From positions 248,001 through 312,000 of the forward strand of contig NZ_CP157942.1 in the NCBI RefSeq assembly GCF_040207875.1: a stretch of DNA of 64,000 nt, given 5' to 3'. Under the pieces are notes generated by a model. The model was not told where the DNA came from, searched no databases, and worked only from the letters and a program-made list of their open reading frames with translations. The DNA comes from Wolbachia endosymbiont of Armadillidium arcangelii (GTDB lineage Bacteria > Pseudomonadota > Alphaproteobacteria > Rickettsiales > Anaplasmataceae). The position numbers and the translations under genes are program-made. This document shows positions 43,807-53,696 of the stretch, in pieces (positions within the stretch are counted from its first letter, which is position 1; every line of letters begins with the position of its first letter).

Positions 43807-45150
43807 ATGTCTAATAACGCACCCCAAAATATAGTTGAACCAGATGCATCAAATGATATGTATACTTACAAAGAGTTAAGCGTAGGTAAACTAAGGCACG
43901 AATATGAAATCACAGTTAGTGGTGATTATATAAAACAAAAGGTAAATTCCAGGTTGCAAGAGATAGCAGAAAATGCGAAGTCACCTGGATTTAGGGCTGG
44001 AAAGATGCCTTATGACCTTGTTGTTGCAAATTATAAAAACGAAGCTTTGGAATATGTGATGAATAATGCAATAGATCATTGCTCAAGTGATTTGATAAAA
44101 AAAATCGAAGTCAAGTTCCACATCTATCCTAGGGTTGATGTTATATCATTACCAAGTTTGAGCAAAGAGAATGAGGAAGGCAATTTTGTATACAAGCTAT
44201 CTTTTGAATCGATGCCGGAAGTACCAGTAATAGATCTTGATAAAATAAACTTAAGAAAAATTGAAGTAAAGATTGAAGAGGGAGATATAAAAGGATTCAT
44301 TGATTCCACCAAAATAAAGTTTTCCTCCTTTATCTCTGTTGAAGATGCTTCTTATCAAGCGAAAGATGGGGATAAATTGATAATTGATTTTGAAGGACGG
44401 ATTAGGAATAAGCTCTTTCAGGGTGGAAGTAGCAAAAATTTTGCTGTTAATTTAGGGTCTGGCACATTTATTAATGGTTTTGAGGATCAATTAACTGGTA
44501 TGAAAAAGGGAGAAACAAAAAATTTTAAGTTGAAATTTCCTGAAGATTATCAAGTCATTTCCCTTGCAGGACAGGAAGCCGATTTTTTTGTGCGAGTTAA
44601 TAAAATCCAAGTTGTCAAAGATTTTGAAAGTGATGATGAAATAGCTAAGAGTATTGGTTTTCAAGATTACTCTGCACTGATAAGTCATGCAAAAAAAGTG
44701 ATTAGTGGTCAATGCACTGAAATGAGGAATCTCTTAATCAAAAAGGAGTTACTTGATTATTTGGATGCTAATTATAATTTTGATTTACCTATAGAAATAG
44801 TAAAACAGGAGCAACAAAGAGTGCAAAAAGAAATGGGTATTCAAGATGATCCTTGTAAAGAAGCTGGGAAACGCGTAAAGCTTGCTATGTTATTTATGAA
44901 ATTTAGTGCAGAATATAAAATATCATTAACTCAAAATGATATTTTGAATGTTATTGTAAATCAATATGTCAGTAAAGATGTGCAATTCGACAGGGTACTT
45001 AAGCATTTTGAGTCAGATAAGCAATTTCAAGAATTAGTTAGAGGGCAAGCGCTTGAGTATAAAGTGACAGATTATATAATAGAAAAAGTTAATAAAGAAG
45101 AGCAGATTGTTTCTGTGAAAGAATTAAAGGAATTATTTGATAATATTTAA
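43807..45150 (+). CDS. tig: trigger factor (peptidyl-prolyl isomerase chaperone)
   Basis: 447 residues. The ribosome-binding signature is visible as SPGFRAGKMPYDLV (family G-F-R-x-G-K-x-P). The FKBP-like domain covers about residues 175-265 (DGDKLIIDFEGRI, then FINGFEDQLTGMKKGE). The C-terminal helical arms are present. Nascent-chain chaperone that docks on L23, encoded at 23.8 kb. It heads the tig-clpP-clpX-lon run, the widespread bacterial order. The first ~15 residues before the conserved start are poorly conserved and the exact start is uncertain. Confidence 0.96.
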   Translation: MSNNAPQNIVEPDASNDMYTYKELSVGKLRHEYEITVSGDYIKQKVNSRLQEIAENAKSPGFRAGKMPYDLVVANYKNEALEYVMNNAIDHCSSDLIKKIEVKFHIYPRVDVISLPSLSKENEEGNFVYKLSFESMPEVPVIDLDKINLRKIEVKIEEGDIKGFIDSTKIKFSSFISVEDASYQAKDGDKLIIDFEGRIRNKLFQGGSSKNFAVNLGSGTFINGFEDQLTGMKKGETKNFKLKFPEDYQVISLAGQEADFFVRVNKIQVVKDFESDDEIAKSIGFQDYSALISHAKKVISGQCTEMRNLLIKKELLDYLDANYNFDLPIEIVKQEQQRVQKEMGIQDDPCKEAGKRVKLAMLFMKFSAEYKISLTQNDILNVIVNQYVSKDVQFDRVLKHFESDKQFQELVRGQALEYKVTDYIIEKVNKEEQIVSVKELKELFDNI

Positions 45151-45161
45151 TAGGAAAAGGT

Positions 45162-45788
45162 ATGACTCTTATACCAATTGTAGTTGAGCAAACTAGTCGT
45201 GGTGAGCGTGCTTATGACATATATTCAAGACTAGTGAAAGAAAGAATAATTTTCGTAACTGGTCCTGTTGAAGACAACATGGCCAGTGTAGTAGTGGCAC
45301 AGCTTTTATTTTTAGAATCGGAAAACCCCGATAAAGACATTCATATGTATATTAACTCGCCAGGTGGTGTTGTAACTGCTGGTTTATCAATCTACGATAC
45401 AATGCAGTACATAAGGCCAGACGTTTCAACTTTATGTATAGGTCAAGCCGCATCTATGGGTTCTTTGTTGCTTGCAGCTGGTGCGAAAGGTAAGCGCCAC
45501 TCTCTACCTCATTCAAGAATTATGATACATCAACCATCTGGTGGTTATCAAGGTCAAGCAACTGATATAGAAATACATGCTAAGGAAATTTTGCGAATTA
45601 AGAAAAAGCTAAATCAAATTTATGAAAAACATACTGGGCATTCACTAAAGAAGATTGAAGTAATGATGGAAAGAGATAAATTTTTGGATCCTATAGAAGC
45701 AATGAAACTTGGCTTAATTGACAGAGTAATAGCTGAGCGTAAAGATATTAAGATTGAAAACATTAAAGTTAAACAAAAGGTAGTTTAA
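45162..45788 (+). CDS. clpP: ATP-dependent Clp protease proteolytic subunit
   Basis: 208 residues. Catalytic Ser in GQAASMGSLLLAAG, His in SRIMIHQPSGGYQGQATD, Asp in the C-terminal LDPIEAMKLGLIDRV region. The N-terminal RGERAYDIYSRLLKERI-type segment (Y-D-I-Y-S-R-L-V-K-E-R-I) is conserved. Stop and clpX start share a base (TAATG). Confidence 0.98.
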   Translation: MTLIPIVVEQTSRGERAYDIYSRLVKERIIFVTGPVEDNMASVVVAQLLFLESENPDKDIHMYINSPGGVVTAGLSIYDTMQYIRPDVSTLCIGQAASMGSLLLAAGAKGKRHSLPHSRIMIHQPSGGYQGQATDIEIHAKEILRIKKKLNQIYEKHTGHSLKKIEVMMERDKFLDPIEAMKLGLIDRVIAERKDIKIENIKVKQKVV

Positions 45789-47065
45789 TGGATAACAATA
45801 ATGATTTACACTACTGTTCTTTTTGCAATAAAGCACAAAACGAGGTAGATAAACTGATTACTAACTCTTCAGAAGGTTTAAAGGTGTTTATTTGTAATGA
45901 ATGCATAGAGTTATCCCATAAAGCAATAAGTCAAAAGAAAGAGGGAGCTTTTAATTTAGATCGTATACCTGATATGAAGCTGTTACTAAAGAAACCTAAA
46001 GATATAAAAAATTTTCTTAGCAAGCATGTTGTAGGTCAGGAACATGCGCAACACGTTTTATCTGTAGCTATGTATAACCATTGTCAATCTATGGTACAAC
46101 TTCATACTATAAGTGATATTGAAATCGAGAAGTCAAATATAATGCTTATCGGCCCCACTGGTTCTGGTAAGACTTTGCTAGTCAAAACACTTGCTAAAGT
46201 TTCAGACGTGCCATTTGCTATGGCTGATGCGACAACTTTGACTGAGGCAGGTTATGTAGGTGATGATGTAGAAAGTGTGTTGTCACGTTTATTGCAGGCT
46301 GCAAATTACGACGTTGCAAAAGCACAGTGCGGTATAGTGTTTATCGATGAAATAGACAAGATCACAAGGAAATCTGAAAGCTCTTCAATAACCCGTGATG
46401 TTTCAGGTGAAGGGGTACAGCAAGCTCTACTTAAAATTATGGAAGATACAGTTGCTTATGTTCCGCCACAAGGAGGGCGAAAACATCCACAACAAGAGTT
46501 TATACAAGTAGACACTAGTAACATACTGTTTATTTGTGGAGGAGCTTTTGAGGGCCTCGATAAAATTATTGAGGCAAGAAAAAAGGGAACGTCAGTTGGC
46601 TTTGGAGCGGACATAAGTCAGTCTAAAGAAAAAAAGAAAAAAAATGCTTTACATGATGTTCAACCTGAGGACTTAATCAAGTTCGGTTTAATACCCGAAT
46701 TTGTAGGGCGGGTTCCAATAATTGCTGTTTTAGATGAGCTGGATCATGAGGATTTAATACATGTGTTGACGGAGCCAAGAAATGCGCTAGTAAAACAATA
46801 TAAAGCATTACTTGCATTTAGTAAAGTAAACCTTGAGTTTTCAGATGAAGCAATATCAGCTATTGCTAAAAAAGCTATAAGTTATAAAACAGGTGCAAGG
46901 ATGTTACGTGCTATCTTAGAGTCACTTTTGCTTGATGTTATGTATACAGCTGGCAATGGAGGTTTTGAAGGTAGCGCTATAACGATCACTAAGAAAATGG
47001 TAGAATTAGGAAAAGTGATGCTTGATCATAGTAATAGGAGTGGTGTTATAACGGTTAATGATTAG
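45788..47065 (+). CDS. clpX: Clp protease ATP-binding subunit ClpX
   Basis: 425 residues. N-terminal zinc domain with two Cys-x2-Cys pairs (CSFCNKA and CNECIEL), Walker A GPTGSGKT, Walker B VFIDEIDK, and the pore loop GYVGDDVESV-type segment. The RKHPQQEF and SVGFGADI strings of ClpX are present. Unfolds tagged substrates and feeds them to ClpP, encoded immediately upstream. Confidence 0.98.
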   Translation: MDNNNDLHYCSFCNKAQNEVDKLITNSSEGLKVFICNECIELSHKAISQKKEGAFNLDRIPDMKLLLKKPKDIKNFLSKHVVGQEHAQHVLSVAMYNHCQSMVQLHTISDIEIEKSNIMLIGPTGSGKTLLVKTLAKVSDVPFAMADATTLTEAGYVGDDVESVLSRLLQAANYDVAKAQCGIVFIDEIDKITRKSESSSITRDVSGEGVQQALLKIMEDTVAYVPPQGGRKHPQQEFIQVDTSNILFICGGAFEGLDKIIEARKKGTSVGFGADISQSKEKKKKNALHDVQPEDLIKFGLIPEFVGRVPIIAVLDELDHEDLIHVLTEPRNALVKQYKALLAFSKVNLEFSDEAISAIAKKAISYKTGARMLRAILESLLLDVMYTAGNGGFEGSAITITKKMVELGKVMLDHSNRSGVITVND

Positions 47066-47080
47066 TTTGAGACATATATT

Positions 47081-49537
47081 ATGAGTATTGAACGTGCTGT
47101 AAACTTTAATTCTGCTGTATTACCAGTATTACCTCTAAGAGATGTAGTAATTTTTCCAAATATAATGGTACCTTTATTCATAGGTAGAGAAAAATCTGTT
47201 CATGCATTAGAGTATGCAATAAGTAGCAGTAGTCACCAAAATGAGATTTTTCTTATAGCACAAAAAGATGGCTCTGTTGATAATCCAGAATCAGAGGATC
47301 TTTATAAAGTAGGTGTGTTAGCAAACATTATACAACCATTAATAAAACTGCCTGACAACGCGGTAAAAGTCATGATTCAGGGAGTGAGAAGGGGAGAAGT
47401 TATAGAATATATTAGCTCTCATACTTTATTACAGGCTAAAGTAGCATTGGATGGTTATTATGAATATGGAGAAAATGAAGATAATATTGATTTAGAAGCT
47501 TTAAGGCGGTCTGTTATAGATGCATTCGACAGTTGGTGTAAATTAAACAAGAAAAGTCAGCCCGAGATTATCATTAACCCTATTGATCAAGTCAAAGAGG
47601 TTGATCAACTTGTAGACATGGTAGCTTCACACTTAAATATAAAGGTATCAGATAAGCAAAACATACTTGAAGTTTATAACCCAAAAGAGCGTTTAAAAAA
47701 AGTTTTTGCTCTTGTTGAGAGAGAAATAAGTATTTTGAGCGCACAAAACCACTTGTATAAAACAATTAAATCACAGGTTGAAAGTACTCAGAAAGTTTAC
47801 TACCTTAACGAGCAATTAAAAGCTATACAGAAAGAATTAGGTGAATTTGAAAATGGGGATGAAGGGAATATACTCAATGAATTTGAAAAAAAGATAAATG
47901 AAACAAAGCTTTCTCAAGAAGCGAGAGAAAAAGCCATAACTGACTTGAAGAGATATAAGAAAATGAATCCCATTTCTCCTGAAGCAACAGTTATATCTAG
48001 TTACTTGCATTGGTTGCTTGATTTGCCGTGGGGAAAGTACAAAGATGCAAAAATTAACTTAAATGCAGCTAAAAAAATCTTAGATGAAAATCATTATGGC
48101 ATAGAGAAAGTAAAAGATAGAATAATAGAATTTTTAGCAGTATTAAAGAGAGTAAAAGAGATAAAAGGTCCTATACTTTGCTTAGTTGGACCACCTGGTG
48201 TTGGTAAAACTTCTTTAGCTAAGTCTATGGCAAAAGCAGTAGGAAGAGATTTTGTTCGCATATCTCTTGGTGGTGTACGTGATGAGTCTGAAATACGAGG
48301 ACATAGAAAAACTTATATTGGCTCAATGCCTGGTAGAATTATTCAACATATGAAAAAAGCTAAGTCATGCAATCCACTTTTTCTGCTTGATGAAATAGAT
48401 AAGATGGGTTCTGATTCGCGTGGCGATCCTGCATCTGCATTACTTGAGGTTTTAGATACTGAGCATAATAAACACTTTACGGATCATTACTTGGAAGTTG
48501 AGTTTGATCTTTCAAGTGTAATGTTTGTAGCTACAGCAAATAGCTTAAATTTGCCACATCCTTTGCGTGATAGGATGGAAGTTATACAATTATCCGGGTA
48601 TACCGAAGATGAGAAGATCAGTATTGCTACACATCACCTTATTCCAAAATTAAAGAAAGAGCATGGTTTGCATCAGAAGGAGTGGGAAATAACTAATGAA
48701 GCATTATACGAGTTGATACGTTTATATACACGTGAGAGCGGCGTGCGAAGCATGGAAAGGGAACTTGCAAAGCTCATGAGGAAAGCAGTTAAAGTAATAT
48801 TAACTGATAAAAATAAGAAAATATCGGTGGAGGTTGGTAATTTACAAGATTATCTAGGGGTACGTAAGTATATCTTTGGCATTGCAGAAAATGAGAGTTT
48901 GGTAGGGGTAGTAACTGGTCTCGCCTATACTGAAACAGGTGGTGATATTTTGATGATAGAGTCAGTCCTAATTCCGGGTAAGGGGGAAATAAAATACACA
49001 GGAAAGCTTGGAGAGGTTATGCAAGAGTCTATAAAAGCTGCATATAGTTATGTACGGTCAAATTGTTTATTTTTCGGTATAAAACCCGAAAAATTTCAAA
49101 ATAATGATATACATTTGCATGTACCTGAGGGTGCTGTGCCAAAAGATGGTCCCTCTGCTGGCAGTGCAGTATGTACATCTATTGTTTCTCTTATGACAAA
49201 TATACCAGCTAACAAAAGTGTTGCTATGACAGGCGAAGTAACATTGCGTGGTAGAGTTTTAGCTATTGGGGGCTTGAGAGAGAAGTTGCTTGCTGCGCTA
49301 AGAGGATCGATCAAAACTGTGATTATACCAAGTGAAAATGAGAAAGATATGCAAGAGATTCCTGCAAATATTAAAAAAGGGATCAACGTAATTTTTGCTA
49401 AGAATATTGATAAAGTTATAAAAGTTGCTTTGATGCACCCTATTACTTCAATTGATGATAACAATGAAAGTAGTGTGTCTCTCTCTATAGAAAATAAAGA
49501 TAATGCCTTTCCTTTGTCAGAAACATTAAAGCACTAA
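47081..49537 (+). CDS. lon: ATP-dependent protease Lon
   Basis: 818 residues: LonN domain (LPVLPLRDVVIFPNIMVPLFIGR), coiled-coil middle, AAA+ module with Walker A GPPGVGKTS and LDEIDKMG, and the C-terminal protease domain with the catalytic Ser in PKDGPSAGSA and Lys in the GGLREKLLAA region. Degrades misfolded and regulatory proteins. Starts 15 nt after clpX. Confidence 0.98.
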   Translation: MSIERAVNFNSAVLPVLPLRDVVIFPNIMVPLFIGREKSVHALEYAISSSSHQNEIFLIAQKDGSVDNPESEDLYKVGVLANIIQPLIKLPDNAVKVMIQGVRRGEVIEYISSHTLLQAKVALDGYYEYGENEDNIDLEALRRSVIDAFDSWCKLNKKSQPEIIINPIDQVKEVDQLVDMVASHLNIKVSDKQNILEVYNPKERLKKVFALVEREISILSAQNHLYKTIKSQVESTQKVYYLNEQLKAIQKELGEFENGDEGNILNEFEKKINETKLSQEAREKAITDLKRYKKMNPISPEATVISSYLHWLLDLPWGKYKDAKINLNAAKKILDENHYGIEKVKDRIIEFLAVLKRVKEIKGPILCLVGPPGVGKTSLAKSMAKAVGRDFVRISLGGVRDESEIRGHRKTYIGSMPGRIIQHMKKAKSCNPLFLLDEIDKMGSDSRGDPASALLEVLDTEHNKHFTDHYLEVEFDLSSVMFVATANSLNLPHPLRDRMEVIQLSGYTEDEKISIATHHLIPKLKKEHGLHQKEWEITNEALYELIRLYTRESGVRSMERELAKLMRKAVKVILTDKNKKISVEVGNLQDYLGVRKYIFGIAENESLVGVVTGLAYTETGGDILMIESVLIPGKGEIKYTGKLGEVMQESIKAAYSYVRSNCLFFGIKPEKFQNNDIHLHVPEGAVPKDGPSAGSAVCTSIVSLMTNIPANKSVAMTGEVTLRGRVLAIGGLREKLLAALRGSIKTVIIPSENEKDMQEIPANIKKGINVIFAKNIDKVIKVALMHPITSIDDNNESSVSLSIENKDNAFPLSETLKH

Positions 49538-49618
49538 ATTGAAAGGTTTATACAATTTTCGTTTCTTTTTTCAGTCTAAACAGTTATGATTTGGATAGAT
49601 GAATTACAAGTAACATAT

Positions 49619-49644
49619 ATGACCATTTCATAAGGTCATTTTTC
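49619..49644 (+). terminator. probable terminator of the tig-clp-lon unit
   Basis: ATGACC at 49619-49624 pairs with GGTCAT at 49634-49639 (9-nt loop), and TTTTTC follows on the plus strand. The hairpin overlaps the PBP2 stop codon on the other strand. The stem is short, so the call is moderate. Confidence 0.5.
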
Positions 49645-51192
49645 AAGCATATATCGCAATATCTCACTAGCAATTGCAACATCTTGGCGTGGAGCTTTGC
49701 CGTGTTCTATAAACACTGAGATTGCATAGCGCGGATCATGGTAGGGGCCATAAGCGATAAACAATTTATGACTTTCACCCTTAGAGTTTATCTCTGGTGT
49801 ACCAGTTTTTCCAGCAATTTGTACACTGCCTAGCCCTTTTCTATAGTTAGAATTCACCACGTCAAACATAGCTTTTCGAACCACACTAAGATGCTCATGA
49901 TTCACATCAATATCAAGAAAGTCTTGCCCTGATTTACTCATCTCAATGTGGGGAATTACCTCCTTTCCTGTTGCAACCCTCGCTGCAAGAACCGCAAGCT
50001 GTAATGGCGTTGTAAGTAAATACCCTTGTCCTATAACTAAGTTAATGGTATCACCTAAATACCACTCTGAATATAGCTTGCGTGCACGCCAATCCACATC
50101 AGGCAACAATCCCGGAGCTTCTTCCTTAAACATTCCAATTAATGGTCCACTTCCTATACCAAATTTGCTAGCCATTTCTAGTAGAGAATCTACATTTATT
50201 TTTTTTCCTATATTATAAAAGTAAGTGTTGCATGAGAAGGCCATTGCCTCGTTTAAAGATACATATCCATGGACTTTGCTTTTTAGGCAACGAAATTTCC
50301 GCTCACCTATCTTCATATAGCCCCTACACGAGAATTTTTCTTCTGGTGTTATTATTCCATCTTTTAAACCCGCAAGCGCATCTATTATTTTAAATATTGA
50401 ACCAGGTGGAATTTGATATGATAATGCACGGTTTACAAGCGGTAATGAAGGATTGTTTAAATTTTCCCAAGTTTCATTTGATAATCTGCTAGTGAAAAGA
50501 TTATTATCGTAAGAAGGTGAATTATACAATGCTAAAATTTCTCCGTTATTTACATCAATTACCACTGTGGAACCTTGGTGGTCTTTAAATACCTCTGCAA
50601 TTTTCCTCTGCAAATCAACGTCAATTGTCAGCTGTACATCTTGTCCGTCTTGCTGCGGTATGCTAGATAACTCTCTCATGATACGCTTCTTAGAATTTAT
50701 TTCCTGCTCAGACTTTCCTGGCTTGCCTTTTAATATATGATCATATGTATATTCAATGCCGCTGACCCCTGCTTCGTTTATGCCTTGCTGTCTTTTTGTA
50801 TATCCGACTATATGAGAACATATCGAACCAAACGGGTAGTAACGTTTATAAAGAGCAGTTATTTTCGTTTCTGATGATTTTGTCGCATCAGGTTTAATTT
50901 CTGATAACATTTGCAAATCAACTTCCCTAGTAAAGGTTCTTTGCCCATCAAACAAAACAATATACGAAATTTTGTTTACTGCGAGTTCAGCGCTATTCCT
51001 ATCCAAAATCCTGCCTCGTTTAGGCACAATAGTAACAACTTTTATCCTATTATTATTGGATAGCACTTCATATTTTTGTCTATCTCGTACTTGTAAAGTA
51101 TACAACCTATAACTAAAAATAGCAAAAATAGTAAGCTGAATACCACCTAATATAAATGCTCTGCGGTTGAAGACCTTGTTTTTTGTCCACAT
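49636..51192 (-). CDS. mrdA: penicillin-binding protein 2 (transpeptidase)
   Basis: 518 residues, shorter than the usual ~600-650. One N-terminal membrane helix (about 12-32), a PBP dimer region with PKRGRILDRN, and a full transpeptidase domain: active-site Ser265 and Lys268 in PPGSIFK, SCN at 320-322 and KTG at 462-464. All catalytic motifs are intact, so the enzyme should be able to crosslink stem peptides. Wolbachia lacks an ordinary cell wall but makes lipid II, and PBP2 is likely to act in its residual peptidoglycan. The start overlaps the end of the upstream deacetylase gene by 46 nt. Confidence 0.95.
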   Translation of the reverse strand: MWTKNKVFNRRAFILGGIQLTIFAIFSYRLYTLQVRDRQKYEVLSNNNRIKVVTIVPKRGRILDRNSAELAVNKISYIVLFDGQRTFTREVDLQMLSEIKPDATKSSETKITALYKRYYPFGSICSHIVGYTKRQQGINEAGVSGIEYTYDHILKGKPGKSEQEINSKKRIMRELSSIPQQDGQDVQLTIDVDLQRKIAEVFKDHQGSTVVIDVNNGEILALYNSPSYDNNLFTSRLSNETWENLNNPSLPLVNRALSYQIPPGSIFKIIDALAGLKDGIITPEEKFSCRGYMKIGERKFRCLKSKVHGYVSLNEAMAFSCNTYFYNIGKKINVDSLLEMASKFGIGSGPLIGMFKEEAPGLLPDVDWRARKLYSEWYLGDTINLVIGQGYLLTTPLQLAVLAARVATGKEVIPHIEMSKSGQDFLDIDVNHEHLSVVRKAMFDVVNSNYRKGLGSVQIAGKTGTPEINSKGESHKLFIAYGPYHDPRYAISVFIEHGKAPRQDVAIASEILRYMLEK

Positions 51193-51983
51193 AGGATTCC
51201 TTTAAAATGCACTCCTCCTCCTTTTATTGGCACATTTCTAGCTTTTACTACATTACAAACCCTTTCCTCCCACTCACTTAAGGTAACAAACTCGTAACCT
51301 GATTTTTTTAGTATTTCAATAATCTGAGGTAAAGCTTCAACTGTATTTGACTTGTTATCGTGATCATGGAATAATATAATTGCTCCATTATGTGCGTTGC
51401 TTACAATTCTTTCAATTAAAATCTCTGATTTATCGCCTTGCCAGTCCAGAGAGTCAACTGTCCATAATATGGAATACATATTTAATCTATTAGTATTTTC
51501 GATCAAATTATCATTGTGACATCCATATGGTGGACGAAACCATTTTACACTCTGTTCTGTTACATTTTTAATTGCTATATTTGTCTTTTCCAACTCTTGC
51601 AATTGTTCCTCACTTGAAAGTGATGTCAACTTCCTATGCGACCAAGAGTGATTGCCTAACTCATGACCTGCTTCATGGATTTTCTTTACTATCTCATATG
51701 TTTTTTTATTTATACGTTCACCAAGCACAAAAAATGTCGCTTTTGTTTTATTGCTCTCCAGAATATTAATAATATCTCCTGCTCTATTATAAGACGGTCC
51801 ATCATCAAACGTAAGTGCAACAAACTTATCTTTGTTATTCAATAATTTCTTTATATTACTTAAATTTCTATATGATAGATCCAAATCACAACTGAGCCCA
51901 CGATACGGTAAGTTAAAGTTACAATCACTACAGAAAACTGCGCTTGAATATAGCAAAAGAAAAGCGATTATTCTTATAAACAT
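51147..51983 (-). CDS. NodB-type polysaccharide deacetylase (CE4), exported
   Basis: 278 residues. Signal peptide of about 18 residues (ending VFCS). The NodB domain carries every metal and catalytic motif: TFDDGPS (motif 1), HSWSHRKL (motif 2, HxxxH), RPPYGCH (motif 3), VDSLDW (motif 4) and ILFHDHD (motif 5). CE4 enzymes remove acetyl groups from peptidoglycan sugars or chitin-like polymers. The same-strand overlap with PBP2 suggests the substrate is the residual peptidoglycan, but a host glycan is also conceivable. The C-terminal ~25 residues beyond the domain overlap the PBP2 start. Confidence 0.9.
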   Translation of the reverse strand: MFIRIIAFLLLYSSAVFCSDCNFNLPYRGLSCDLDLSYRNLSNIKKLLNNKDKFVALTFDDGPSYNRAGDIINILESNKTKATFFVLGERINKKTYEIVKKIHEAGHELGNHSWSHRKLTSLSSEEQLQELEKTNIAIKNVTEQSVKWFRPPYGCHNDNLIENTNRLNMYSILWTVDSLDWQGDKSEILIERIVSNAHNGAIILFHDHDNKSNTVEALPQIIEILKKSGYEFVTLSEWEERVCNVVKARNVPIKGGGVHFKGILCGQKTRSSTAEHLY

Positions 51984-52092
51984 ATATAATCAGCAAAGTG
52001 ATAGAATACTGCACTTTTTTGCTAAATTAAACCACTTTTAACAGCTACTGTTTACTTCGTTACTTTGTCAATATATTATATTAATAACTTTA

Positions 52093-52098
52093 TATAAT
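52093..52098 (+). promoter_or_regulatory. -10 box immediately before the ComM-like ORF
   Basis: TATAAT ends 5 nt before the ATG at 52104, and no Shine-Dalgarno lies between. Start-site spacing would place transcription at about the ATG, implying a leaderless message. No convincing -35 at 17 nt. The region is AT-rich, so chance is possible. Confidence 0.35.
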
Positions 52099-52103
52099 AT
52101 AGT

Positions 52104-53612
52104 ATGATTGCAAATATAAATACCGTTGCACTTCAGGGAACCAGCACAGTAAATGTTAATGCACAAATTCACATGGCAAATGGTATTCCAGCTTTTAATA
52201 TTGTTGGACTGCCGGATAAAACTGTTGCAGAATCTAAAGAGCGCATCAGAGCGGCATTAAACTCAATTAATTTACTACTACCTCCAAAAAGAATCACAGT
52301 TAATCTTTCCCCTGCGGATTTGCTTAAAGAAGGTAGTCATTATGACTTAGCTATTGCTGTTGGACTACTTGTTGTCATGAATGTGATACCAGTTGAAAAA
52401 GTTCAGTCTTATATAATTATGGGCGAGCTTGCACTAGACAGCAGAGTCATACCAATCTCAGGAGTACTTCCAACAGCGATCAATGCAAAACAGGTAAATA
52501 AAGGAGTAATTTGCCCGAGAGGAAATGGTGTAGAAACTGTATGGGTGAAGAATGTTTCAATTCTGGCTATAGAGAAATTAACTGATATTATCAGACACTT
52601 TAAGGGTGAGCAATTAATTCAGCCGGTAACTTTTAATTATAGCGCTGCACCCAAAGAAAAAAGATTGGTTCCCGATATGAAGGATATCAAAGGCCAAGTT
52701 GTTGCAAAAAGAGCAGCCGAAATTGCGGCGGCAGGTGGGCATAATATGCTTCTTGTTGGCCCTCCTGGTACTGGAAAATCAATGCTTGCTAAGCGCTTTA
52801 TAGGATTGCTGCCTGATTTGACCGAACAGGAGATGATTGACGTTAATATTATTTCCAGTATAATAAAGACTGGTAATGAAATATTCAAAGTAGCGCGTCC
52901 CTTTCGTGAACCTCATCATTCATGCTCTATGCCAGCAATGATAGGGGGAGGAAAGAATGCAAAACCCGGAGAAATTACCATGGCTCATAATGGCGTGTTA
53001 TTCCTTGATGAGCTACCTGAATTTCCAAGACTTGTGCTTGATTCTCTACGCCAACCACTTGAAGATAGAAAAGTTACCGTTGCAAGGGCAAATGCTCACA
53101 TAACCTACCCTGCAAATTTTCAACTGATTGCTGCAATGAACCCTTGCAGGTGCGGTTATTTAGGTGATGCAAGCAGATCGTGCAACAAAGCTCCAAAGTG
53201 TGGCACAGATTACAAAAACAAAATATCAGGCCCATTGCTTGATAGAATAGACATATGCATTGAAATGCCAAACGTTAGCATACTCTCTCCTGAAATCTCT
53301 ATGGAGGGAGAAAGTAGTAAAATCATAAGAGAAGGAGTGGTAGCAGCAAGAAAAGTTCAAACTGAGCGCTATAGTGAATTAAATATTCGTTGCAATTCAG
53401 AAGTAAGCGGTGAAGCATTTAATAAATTTACTGAACCAGATCAGGCAGGGTTAGAATTGCTAAAATATGTACTGAAAGAAAATTACATTTCCAATCGAGG
53501 CTACACACGCGTATTAAAAGTTGCAAGAACAATTGCAGATCTTGCAAAAAGTGAAGAAGTAAAAAGAGCACACATTGCTGAAGCGCTGAATTACAGAATA
53601 AGATTATACTAA
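52104..53612 (+). CDS. comM: YifB/ComM-family Mg-chelatase-like AAA+ ATPase
   Basis: 502 residues. N-terminal ChlI/Lon-protease-like domain (FNIVGLPDKTVAESKERIRAAL), central AAA+ module with Walker A GPPGTGKS and the Walker B LFLDELPEF, sensor MNPCRCGYLGD with Cys cluster, and a C-terminal Mg-chelatase helical domain with NRGYTRVLKVARTIADL. Members act as branch-migrating helicases in natural transformation in some bacteria. In an obligate symbiont the role may be general DNA repair or recombination. Intact and of normal length. Confidence 0.94.
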   Translation: MIANINTVALQGTSTVNVNAQIHMANGIPAFNIVGLPDKTVAESKERIRAALNSINLLLPPKRITVNLSPADLLKEGSHYDLAIAVGLLVVMNVIPVEKVQSYIIMGELALDSRVIPISGVLPTAINAKQVNKGVICPRGNGVETVWVKNVSILAIEKLTDIIRHFKGEQLIQPVTFNYSAAPKEKRLVPDMKDIKGQVVAKRAAEIAAAGGHNMLLVGPPGTGKSMLAKRFIGLLPDLTEQEMIDVNIISSIIKTGNEIFKVARPFREPHHSCSMPAMIGGGKNAKPGEITMAHNGVLFLDELPEFPRLVLDSLRQPLEDRKVTVARANAHITYPANFQLIAAMNPCRCGYLGDASRSCNKAPKCGTDYKNKISGPLLDRIDICIEMPNVSILSPEISMEGESSKIIREGVVAARKVQTERYSELNIRCNSEVSGEAFNKFTEPDQAGLELLKYVLKENYISNRGYTRVLKVARTIADLAKSEEVKRAHIAEALNYRIRLY

Positions 53613-53625
53613 TAAATTAAATTAC

Positions 53626-53654
53626 TTGACAGGCAGCTTTTTTTACTATATATT
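53626..53654 (+). promoter_or_regulatory. near-consensus sigma-70 promoter
   Basis: TTGACA at 53626-53631, a 17-nt spacer and TATATT at 53649-53654: a perfect -35, optimal spacing and five of six -10 bases. It precedes the small membrane protein ATG at 53697, with AAGGAG just upstream of that ATG. Such a strong promoter is unusual in this window. Confidence 0.8.
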
Positions 53655-53696
53655 ATTCTTAATAAAATTTTAATATTCTATTTAAGGAGTAGAGTT

